A DNA stretch of 20,881 bases, taken from NCBI GenBank assembly GCA_035644475.1, contig DASQOL010000137.1, forward strand, positions 1 through 20,881. Reading direction: 5' to 3'. The DNA comes from FEN-1219 sp035644475 (GTDB taxonomy: Bacteria > Pseudomonadota > Gammaproteobacteria > Steroidobacterales > Rariloculaceae). Numbering within the stretch: position 1 is the first letter of the stretch; each line of letters starts with the position of its first letter. Shown here one piece after another: positions 14,550 to 20,881 of this stretch. The notes beneath the pieces are model-generated. The model saw only the letters and a program-made list of their open reading frames with translations, searched no databases and was not told where the DNA came from. Both the position numbers and the translations under genes were made by a program.

Positions 14550-15818
14550 TTGGAGCGTATTTCACTTCCGCACAACAAATCCGGCCGCGAGAAGGTTTCC
14601 AGCGGCGCCTCGGCATCCTTGACGGCGGCGCGCGCGGCGAGAGATTCTATAGCTGAAGAACAAAACTTTCTGCGTCGCCGCGCGCCGAAAGACCACGGGC
14701 ACTCTTCCGAAGGACGCGCACCGACCAAGGTTCCCAACGTGCAAGAAGCGCACGCAGCCATGATCGTCGGCACCTCGACGACGATGCGCGAGTCGTTGGA
14801 GCGGCTGGCGCGTTATTCGGGGTGCACTGCCACCGTGCTGCTGCAAGGCGAGACGGGAACGGGCAAGGAGCTCGCGGCGCGGCGCGTGCACTACCAAAGC
14901 TCACGGTCGAACGAGCCGTTCGTGCCCGTCAACTGCGGAGCGCTGCCCGAATCGCTGCTCGAGTCCGAGCTCTTCGGTCACGTCCGCGGAGCTTTCACGG
15001 ACGCGCGCGAGTCGCGGCCGGGCGTCATCGCACTTGCGCACGGCGGCACGCTGTTTCTGGACGAGGTGGAGGCGCTGTCCGGGCGGGCCCAAGTCGTGTT
15101 GTTGCGCTTCCTGGAGAGCCACACATATCGGCCGCTCGGCGGCGCGCAAGAGCGTCACGCCGACGTTCGTGTGATCGCCGCGAGCAATCGCAACCTGGCG
15201 CGGCTCGTGCGCGAAGGTTTGTATCGCGAGGACCTGCTGTATCGGCTGGCTGTGATGACGCTGACACTGCCGCCGTTGCGCACTCGCGGCGAAGACGTGC
15301 TCGTGCTCGCCGAGCATTTCTTGGCACGCTACGTTCGCCAATACCGGACGCGACCGAAGCATCTCGACGAGGCGGCGCGCACCGCGCTCCGGTCGCACTC
15401 GTGGCCGGGGAATGTGCGCGAGCTCGAGAATCTGATCCACCGCGTGTTCGTTCTGACGGACGGAGACGTCGTCACGATTCGCCCGTCGGATTTCGCCGAC
15501 GACACCCGCGCCGTGCCGGCGCCGGCCGAGCCCGAGGCACGGCCGCGAGACTTTCGCGAGGGCAAGGCTCGCGCCGTCGAGCTGTTCGAGCGCGAATTCG
15601 TCTCCCGGGCGCTGCTCGACTGCGCGGGCAACGTCTCGCTTGCGGCGCGCCGCTGCGGCAAGGAGCGACGCGCGTTCGGCCGGCTCGTCAAAAAGTACGG
15701 CATCGACCGCGTCGCGCTCATGCGGCAGGCGCTGGAGTCCCCGTCCCGCGACCGCCGCGAGCCTGCCACCTCAGCGGGTTCGCCCGGATTCGCGGGGAAC
15801 GCGAATCAGCGCCCGTAG
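14550..15818 (+). CDS. Sigma-54-dependent transcriptional activator without receiver domain
   Basis: The maximal frame from TTG 14550 gives 422 residues. The first ~63 are low-complexity and poorly coding-like, so GTG 14739 (AAGG eight bases upstream) or ATG 14760 may be the true start. From residue 72 it is an AAA+ sigma-54 activator: Walker A GETGTGKE (100-107), sigma-54 contact loop GAFTDA (147-152; the usual GAFTGA with Asp for the second Gly), Walker B GGTLFLDE (165-172), the RYREDLLYRL-type segment LYREDLLYRLAV, and SWPGNVRELENLIHRV. A Fis-type helix-turn-helix closes the protein (LLDCAGNVSLAARRCGKERRAFGRLVKKYGID). With no sensory domain it is probably controlled by its own level or a partner protein. 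Its last 48 bp overlap the convergent minus-strand small gene, so it may regulate the adjacent DUF4157 cluster (inference). Confidence 0.88.
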   Translation: MERISLPHNKSGREKVSSGASASLTAARAARDSIAEEQNFLRRRAPKDHGHSSEGRAPTKVPNVQEAHAAMIVGTSTTMRESLERLARYSGCTATVLLQGETGTGKELAARRVHYQSSRSNEPFVPVNCGALPESLLESELFGHVRGAFTDARESRPGVIALAHGGTLFLDEVEALSGRAQVVLLRFLESHTYRPLGGAQERHADVRVIAASNRNLARLVREGLYREDLLYRLAVMTLTLPPLRTRGEDVLVLAEHFLARYVRQYRTRPKHLDEAARTALRSHSWPGNVRELENLIHRVFVLTDGDVVTIRPSDFADDTRAVPAPAEPEARPRDFREGKARAVELFEREFVSRALLDCAGNVSLAARRCGKERRAFGRLVKKYGIDRVALMRQALESPSRDRREPATSAGSPGFAGNANQRP

Positions 15819-16124
15819 ACGCCCCAGGACACCGCGCTCGCGGTGCGAATACAGCGCCCGACCGGACAGGAAGCGGCGAACCTCGATCAGTCCTTGTACG
15901 GCGAGACGCTGGAGCACCGCTTCCACCTCCTCGGGCAAAGCCTCGATGCCGGCGGGTCGTAGCCAGTACTCGGTAACGCCGTTGACCGCGTCGGCCGCGC
16001 GGCGATTGGCCTCGAGGTACGCGAGGATCGCGGCCGCGATCTCGTCGCCCCGCGCGTCCGCCCGCGCCGTGGCATCCGCCGGCGCGACGTCGCCTCCGGC
16101 CGACTCAGGCGACCGCCGGTCCAT
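15771..16124 (-). CDS. Small winged-helix-like protein at the end of the DUF4157 cluster
   Basis: The frame from ATG 16124 gives 117 residues; an upstream in-frame ATG at 16151 would add nine. The N-terminal ~25 residues are polar and probably disordered. The core (about 28-95) has the pattern EIAAAILAYLEANRRAADAV, GVTEYWLRP, LPEEVEAVLQRLAVQGLIEVRRF and ALYSH. This helix, W/L-rich loop, helix and beta-wing arrangement is typical of small winged-helix proteins found near DUF4157 and contractile-tail genes. It could be a DNA-binding regulator, a chaperone or an immunity protein; the sequence does not decide. It overlaps the end of the upstream DUF4157 gene by 20 bp (16105-16124), indicating co-translation, and overlaps the convergent sigma-54 activator gene by 48 bp. 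Confidence 0.7.
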   Translation of the reverse strand: MDRRSPESAGGDVAPADATARADARGDEIAAAILAYLEANRRAADAVNGVTEYWLRPAGIEALPEEVEAVLQRLAVQGLIEVRRFLSGRALYSHRERGVLGRLRALIRVPRESGRTR

Positions 16125-18194
16125 TGCTCGAGCCGCCGTGCGGCGGCGCACCGCCGGTAGGGCGCGCGGCCGGTACCCGCGCGAAGAATTCGGCGATCAT
16201 CTGTCGCCCTTCGTCGTGCAGCTCGCTGCCCTGCATGCGCTGCATCAGCGGTCCGAGCATGGCGGGTGCGCCGGCGAGCAGCTCGTCGCCGATGCCCGTG
16301 GGCTCGTTCGGTATCGACTCCGCGCCGTTCAGCAAGCTCATCGCGGACTCGAGCGCGCCGCCGAGCGCGCCCTCGATCGCCGCCCCGGTCTCGGCACCGG
16401 CGGCTTCGATCTCGGGCGGCGAGGGGAACGGCATCGACGGCGACGCCGTGGGATCGGAGTTGCCCGGCTCGGGGGCTGCATCGACTTCCTCGTCCTCGTC
16501 CGCACCCGCCCGGTCCCCCGCGCCGCCCGCCCGCGCGGCGCCGGGCTCGCCCATGAACGACGTAGCGAACGACTGGAGCGACGTGACGATCGACGCCGCC
16601 GCCGCGAGCGGCGGCGCCGGCACGGGCACGGGCACGGGCCGCGGCACGGGGTTGGGGATCGGGTTCGGCGGCGGCGGCTCCGGCGGCGGACGCGGCACCG
16701 GCACCGGCCGGGGCGACGGGCGTGGAATGCGGCTCAGCAGCCGCAGTAGCCACAAGATGAACGCGAGCAACGCGCGGCCGAGGGCCGCGAGCGCGGCCAC
16801 GATCGCCTCCCAGAAGACGATGATGAGAATGATCAGAATGATGACCAACAGGATGATCAGGATGATTTCCCAGTACTTCTCGAGGAACTCCATGAGCCGC
16901 CGCCACGCCTCTTTGAGCGCTTCCCAAACGCGGCGCAACGCCCGCTTGACGGCACGCGCCACGCGGCGCCAGTCGAGGCAGCAATAGGTGTAGAACCCCG
17001 GCAACATTTGGAACGCGAACAGCCATTGGGCCGGATGGACGATGGGCCGCCGGGAATGAGCGGGCTCACGACGATCGGCGAGCCGCCGAGCGACAACGAC
17101 CAGTAGTCGTAGCGGGCGATGTTTCTGACTAGATCCGCCGGCCCCGTCCGCAAGCCGTACGGGCTCAACGGCTTGATCTCTCCAACGCCGGCCCCGGAGG
17201 ACGGCGCATACGGCGGCACGCGCGCGACCGGCAGACCCAAGTTCACCTCGGGATGCCAGCCGGAGATCACGGGATCTATTCCGGCCCTGCTCGGCGCGCG
17301 CAGCGGCGGGGTCGACCTGTAGAGATCGGGGAACCGCCAGCCGCGCGGCGGCGGAGTCGAAAGATAGGTGGTCGGCGGTATCGCCACCTCGCCGAGCGTG
17401 CCCGGCGAAATGATCGCGGACGCGATCTGTAGCTGGCGATGGGCCCGCGTGCCGACCCTGCCGGGGAAAGGCTCCGCGGGATCGCAGCACGCGAGTTGCG
17501 GAATCAGACCCGCGACGCAAGCGCGCTGGATCATCGGCGCGATGCCGCGCGACCGGACCGAGAGGCCGTCCGCGCCGTCGCCCGAGCCACTCCGGCCGCC
17601 GGTCTGCTGCAATACGTGCGTGAGCTCGTGCGCGAGCAACAGCTGGCCCGCGGCCGTGGAAGGCTGATACTCGCCCCGCGCGAACGCGATGTCGCCGCCG
17701 AGCGTGAAGGCTCGCGCGCCGAACGACGCAGCGGTCTGCGCGGCCACGTCGTCCGTGTGTACGCGCACGCCTCCGAAGTCTTGACCGAAGCGCGGCTCGA
17801 AGAACGAACGCGCGCCGTGATCGAGCGGCGCGCCGCGTCCGAGCTGCGGCGCAAGCGCAAGGCTCGTCGACGGCGCGGGCGACGCGGCTGCCGCCTTGCG
17901 CTGCACCCGTTGCTCGGCCTCGCACTTCGGGCACGGCGCGCCGCCCGACGCGCACGCGGCGCATTTCCGCTGCACGGTCGGCCGCGGCGTCCGCATGACG
18001 CGATCGGCGACGCGGTCGGCCTCGTGCTCCGCCGGGTCGTCGGGCGTGCTGACTGCGAGCTTCGCCTGAGCCCCGGGCGCGAGCAGCTGCCAGCTCGGGT
18101 TCGCCGGCTGCACGCTCGGCTCGCTCGCGGGCCGCCGGCCCGCGTGAGCCGGCGCCTTGCTCGATGCGACCTCGTTGCCCGCTGCGGATTTCAT
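16105..18194 (-). CDS. DUF4157 protein, candidate eCIS cargo with PD-(D/E)XK-like domain; one-base frameshift
   Basis: The frame from ATG 18194 holds DUF4157. A disordered N-terminus with VQRKCAACASGGAPCPKCEAEQRVQRK (CxxC pairs C78/C81 and C88/C91) leads to RSFFEPRFGQDFGGVRVHTD and LLAHELTHVLQQ, whose HExxH is at 189-193. After it, GTRAHRQLQIA, GWRFPDLYRS (D290) and GVGEIKPLSPYG (E339/K341), followed by VRNIARYDYW, resemble a PD-(D/E)XK nuclease. After PGG383 the frame breaks. A -1 shift at 17044-17046 continues into PIVHPAQWLF, a basic amphipathic helix (about 408-442), hydrophobic helices (about 443-488), a Pro-rich tract (about 491-529) and an acidic helical tail ending at 16105. Repaired length is 696 residues; unrepaired it stops at 16857 (445 residues). 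DUF4157 marks cargo of extracellular contractile injection systems; the toxin role is inferred. Confidence 0.78.
17044..17046 (-). other. Frameshift point inside the first DUF4157 gene
   Basis: On the minus strand the sequence is GGC GGC CCA TCG. Re-reading one C of the CCC run (a -1 shift), or restoring one missing C, joins the N-terminal DUF4157 frame to the downstream frame as PGG-PIVHPAQW without residue loss. No canonical X-XXY-YYZ slippery heptamer is present. A real mutation or an assembly error is therefore more likely than programmed frameshifting. Confidence 0.7.
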
Positions 18195-18245
18195 TTCCCC
18201 GCTCGATCCATTCGTTTGCTTGGCTCCCGCGCGCGTCGCGGCCGG

Positions 18246-20780
18246 CTATCGGGCCCGCACCGAGATGGTCCCGTTGAGGCAGCAGCTCGGGTTCTCGTTG
18301 TTCGTCCAGATCGTGAGGAAGTACTCGCCGGGCTCGATCCCGTTCCAGGTGAGCCGCCGCGCTTGCCCGACGGGCACGTCGCCCGTCCCCACCTCGGTGT
18401 CGAGAATCGTGCCGACTCGCTCGAGGCTCACGTGATACTCGGTCATCGGACACGACCCGCCGTGCACCGCGGCGCCGCTGGCCGCGTCGAACCAGCCCGC
18501 GTTCAAGTCGACTTCGACGGTGCCGGCGCTCACGTGGAAGGCACGGGAGTTCAACAGGCGCCGGCAGATCTGCAGCGTGCTGTCGAAGGCCTCGCCCGGC
18601 TGCTCGGGCGCGCTCGGCGCCGCCCCGGCGCAGTGCGTGCCCTCCTTGGCCCGACGATCACACTCGAGCAACCGCTCGCGCATGTGGCGGAGACAGAGGT
18701 AGTACTCGACGCCTGCGACGACCGGCCCCTCCGTGAGGCCGCCCGCGGCCAGCGCCGTGCATTCGCTCGCATCCTGTCGCGCCTGCTCGACGCACGCGTC
18801 GACGCGACGCGCGAGGTCCGCGCTGTCGCAGTCCGCGGACGCCGTGTGCGGCGTGTCGTCGTCGTGCGGGACGTGCTCGTCGGGCGGCGGCGTATCGTCG
18901 TCGGTCGGCGTGTTGCAGCTCGGCGGCTGGTGGCCGGTGTTCGACTCGATGTGCTCGGACACGATGGCCGGCCCTTCGACCCCCGTGATCGGGTCCCTCA
19001 GGCCGAACGCCATGTCGACGGCCTCGGCGAAATACGGGCGCGGATACGCGCCCGTGAAGTGGGTAACCTCGACCTCGTACCAGAGCACTTCTTTCTGAGG
19101 CCAAACTCGGTCGATCGCGTCCTGCTCGACGCGCGTCGACATAAGCCCGTTGATGCTCGTGTCCGCGAGGATGATGTTGCGGCGCTCGTTGCCCGGGCCG
19201 TGCAGAGCGGGCCCGTGCAGCAAGTGGGCCCTCTTCCACTGCTTGGTTTCGCCGGCATCGACGACGCAGTCCCGCCCGTGGGGCCAGTTCGGATCGCTGC
19301 GCTTCGCCTCGCTCCCGTGCGTGTTGCCCTCGCAGCGCGTCAGCGGCCGCGCCTCGACGCGGTTGCCCTTGTCACCGGACGCCGGAATGAACTCGACGTG
19401 CGTCCGCATGCGCGGATCGTCGCAATCGAGCTCCTCGGGCTCCTCGTCGGGCTCGTCGTCCGGCCCATCGTCAGGCCCGTCGTCGCCGCCCCACGGCCAA
19501 TCGGGCCAGCCCGGCCAAACGAGGGCGCAAATCTCCGGGGCTAGCAGGCAACCCACGCCGACGCCGATGATCCCGCAAATGATCGGGTGGTCCGTGCAGG
19601 GCAAATCGAACTCCCAGGGCTCGTCCGTGTCCTCGGGCCCTTTTTTCGGTTTCTTGCGCTTCGGCTCGTCCTTCTTGCGGGGCGGCGGTTTTTTCTTTTT
19701 ATCCTCGTCGAGGCGGCGCGGCACGCCCTTGATGTCGAAGCGAATGTCGACGCGCCGATTGCGGCTGCGGCCGCGCTCCGAGCCGTTGCTCGCGACGGGC
19801 GTCGCCGCGCCGACGGAGCTCACGCTCGCGACGGTCACGCCGCCCGCCGTCAAGTACTCTTCCGCGGCCATCGCGCGGTCGTTCGACAACGGCCCGTTGA
19901 CGACGTCGTCGCCGGTAGAGTCCGCGTGGCCGGACAAGCGGACGTTCAGGATCGCGGCGCCTTGCTGCACGAGGTCCGCGAGCTCGTCGAGGACCTCGCG
20001 ATGCGTCGCCTTGAGCGCGGCGTCGTTGATCGCGAAGTTGTACATGCTGAAGAACGGCGGGCTCAACGACCCCGTCACGAAGCCCGGCGACACGCGCGAG
20101 CGCTCGATCTCCTCCTGCCGGTCGCCGGGCGCGCGCTGCACGCTGCGGGGCGACCCGCCCTGCTGCACGACGTGCACCAGCTCGTGCGCGAGCAGCCGCC
20201 GGCCCGCGCCAGACTCCGGCGAATACTCGCCGTCGGCGAACGCGATGTCGCTGCCGAGCGTGTAGGCGCGCGCGCCGATGTCGCGCGCCGACGCGTCGGC
20301 CGCGCCGCCCGTGTGGATGCGCACGGCGCCGAAGTCGCGGCCCATCCGCGACTCGAAGAAGCCTCGATCGTCGGCCGCGAGCGCAACGCCGCCGCTCAGA
20401 CGCGCGCCGAAGCCGTCGCCGACGGCACGTGGGCCAGTGCCGCCGTCGTGCATTCGCTGAACGCGCCGTTCCTCGTCGCAGTCGTCGCAGGGCGGCCCGC
20501 CCGCCGCGCAGGCCGCGCACTTGCGCTGCACGCGCGCCGGCGTCGCGACGACCGCGTCGGGGTCGGCCGAGCGCAGCACCTGGTCGGCGATTCGATCCGC
20601 TTCGAGCTCGGCCGCGTCGCCGGGCTCGCTGACCGCGAGCTTCGGCTGCGCACCGAGCGACATCGCATGCCACAGCGCGTTACGCGTCGTCGCGGCGCGC
20701 GCCTGGGGCGGCGGCGCGCGCGCCGGGGCCGCCGCGACGGCTTGCAGATCGCTCGACGGAAGCACGCTCGAGGCCCTCAC
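18246..20780 (-). CDS. Large multidomain DUF4157 protein (OmpA-like, nuclease-like, beta-rich C-terminus), candidate eCIS effector
   Basis: From GTG 20780 this is an 844-residue protein. The N-terminal linker (to about 40) and LGAQPKLAVSEPGDAAELEADRIADQVL (42-69) lead to CxxC pairs C88/C91 and C98/C101. DUF4157 (about 138-210) has HELVH at 199-203. An OmpA C-terminal-like domain (about 240-350) carries RLSGHADSTGDD, LSNDRAMAAEEYL and NRRVDIRF. A Lys-rich linker (360-380), a short hydrophobic stretch with four Cys (394-425) and a Pro/Asp/Glu tract (432-455) follow. Residues 460-575 resemble a DNA/RNA non-specific endonuclease (QWKRAHLLHGPALHGPGNERRN, H519; MSTRVEQDAID). The Cys-rich helical part (about 620-720) and beta-domain (about 735-844, WNGIEPGEYFLTIWTNNENPSCC) have no recognised match. 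It lies 51 bp upstream of the other DUF4157 gene. Confidence 0.85.
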   Translation of the reverse strand: MRASSVLPSSDLQAVAAAPARAPPPQARAATTRNALWHAMSLGAQPKLAVSEPGDAAELEADRIADQVLRSADPDAVVATPARVQRKCAACAAGGPPCDDCDEERRVQRMHDGGTGPRAVGDGFGARLSGGVALAADDRGFFESRMGRDFGAVRIHTGGAADASARDIGARAYTLGSDIAFADGEYSPESGAGRRLLAHELVHVVQQGGSPRSVQRAPGDRQEEIERSRVSPGFVTGSLSPPFFSMYNFAINDAALKATHREVLDELADLVQQGAAILNVRLSGHADSTGDDVVNGPLSNDRAMAAEEYLTAGGVTVASVSSVGAATPVASNGSERGRSRNRRVDIRFDIKGVPRRLDEDKKKKPPPRKKDEPKRKKPKKGPEDTDEPWEFDLPCTDHPIICGIIGVGVGCLLAPEICALVWPGWPDWPWGGDDGPDDGPDDEPDEEPEELDCDDPRMRTHVEFIPASGDKGNRVEARPLTRCEGNTHGSEAKRSDPNWPHGRDCVVDAGETKQWKRAHLLHGPALHGPGNERRNIILADTSINGLMSTRVEQDAIDRVWPQKEVLWYEVEVTHFTGAYPRPYFAEAVDMAFGLRDPITGVEGPAIVSEHIESNTGHQPPSCNTPTDDDTPPPDEHVPHDDDTPHTASADCDSADLARRVDACVEQARQDASECTALAAGGLTEGPVVAGVEYYLCLRHMRERLLECDRRAKEGTHCAGAAPSAPEQPGEAFDSTLQICRRLLNSRAFHVSAGTVEVDLNAGWFDAASGAAVHGGSCPMTEYHVSLERVGTILDTEVGTGDVPVGQARRLTWNGIEPGEYFLTIWTNNENPSCCLNGTISVRAR

Positions 20781-20790
20781 GGCTTCGCCG

Positions 20791-20881
20791 TCAGCCGGGC
20801 TGCCGGCCGAGGAGCAGCACCAGCGCGTCCGCGGACTGCGGCAACGGCTGCGACGTGGAGCCGGGATCGATCGCTTGGCCG
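20791..20881 (-). CDS. C-terminal end of an unidentified protein (partial)
   Basis: The minus-strand frame entering from the right edge reads GQAIDPGSTSQPLPQ, SADALVLLLGRQPG and stops at TGA 20793-20791. Its third codon positions are almost all G or C, matching the genes around it, whereas the alternative frame is poorer. Only 29 residues are visible, so no family can be named. It ends 10 bp before the GTG of the DUF4157 gene and is probably in the same operon; it may be an eCIS structural or accessory gene (inference). Confidence 0.5.
   Translation of the reverse strand, partial: GQAIDPGSTSQPLPQSADALVLLLGRQPG

Noticed and set aside
14513..14656. 47-residue ORF (MAVPDRRRDV...) after GAGGAG
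   Set aside because: The Shine-Dalgarno-like sequence is only one base from the ATG, the ORF overlaps the sigma-54 activator's putative 5' end, and there is no recognisable feature.
14550..14738. N-terminal 63 residues of the sigma-54 activator as a sensory domain
   Set aside because: Too short, low-complexity, Arg/Ser/Ala-rich and without predicted secondary-structure pattern; the true start may be GTG 14739.
17439..19544. 701-codon plus-strand open frame across the DUF4157 genes
   Set aside because: It is antisense to two genes with clear conserved motifs, and its translation is Arg-rich low complexity.
1..20881. CRISPR arrays, tRNA or rRNA genes, insertion-sequence transposases, integrases, riboswitches
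   Set aside because: No direct-repeat/spacer pattern, no tRNA-like cloverleaf or conserved rRNA segment, and no transposase or integrase motif was seen in either strand.

Overview
The window is a GC-rich chromosomal segment with strong G/C third-position bias and several GTG or TTG starts. Gene content (TonB-dependent receptor, DUF6152 protein, secreted 'PDFSGIW' proteins, GH15 glucoamylase, sigma-54 activator, a REP-type inverted repeat) fits a Gram-negative proteobacterium, most likely a Steroidobacter/Nevskia-like gammaproteobacterium. The taxonomic placement is inference, because no rRNA or tRNA is present.

Left part (1-7022, + strand). The 3' end of a glycoamylase-domain protein is followed by an orphan OmpR-type response regulator. 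A roughly 320-bp regulatory region then carries 11-bp-phased GGTCAC repeats. It precedes a tightly packed five-gene operon: exported rhodanese-like protein without a catalytic Cys, TonB-dependent receptor, DUF6152 protein, and two related secreted proteins. The operon looks like an outer-membrane uptake and periplasmic handling unit of unknown substrate. It ends in a perfect 27-bp inverted repeat of REP/REPIN type that also separates it from the convergent next gene.

Middle part (7032-14113). A minus-strand FAD/NAD(P)-binding oxidoreductase is divergent from a plus-strand trio with start/stop overlaps: GH15 glucoamylase, YddA/SbmA-type ABC transporter with degenerate ATPase motifs, and a secreted CocE/S15-fold protein in which all three presumed catalytic residues are replaced. 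The divergent intergenic region holds the same GGTCAC 11-bp-phased motif as the region at 1.5 kb, so the two may share a regulator. The next 0.4 kb has no intact gene but ends in a short fragment with a perfect HExxHxxGxxHD metzincin motif.

Right part (14550-20881). A sigma-54 activator without a receiver domain overlaps tail to tail with a minus-strand cluster. In transcription order this cluster is: the tail of an unknown protein, a large DUF4157 protein (OmpA-like plus nuclease-like plus beta-rich C-terminus), a second DUF4157 protein (PD-(D/E)XK-like plus cationic amphipathic helix plus hydrophobic helix plus Pro-rich tract) whose frame is broken by a single base, and a small winged-helix-like protein. 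DUF4157 is the marker domain of putative extracellular contractile injection system (eCIS) cargo. This pair of multidomain candidate toxins, with the small protein beside them, is the most novel part of the window.
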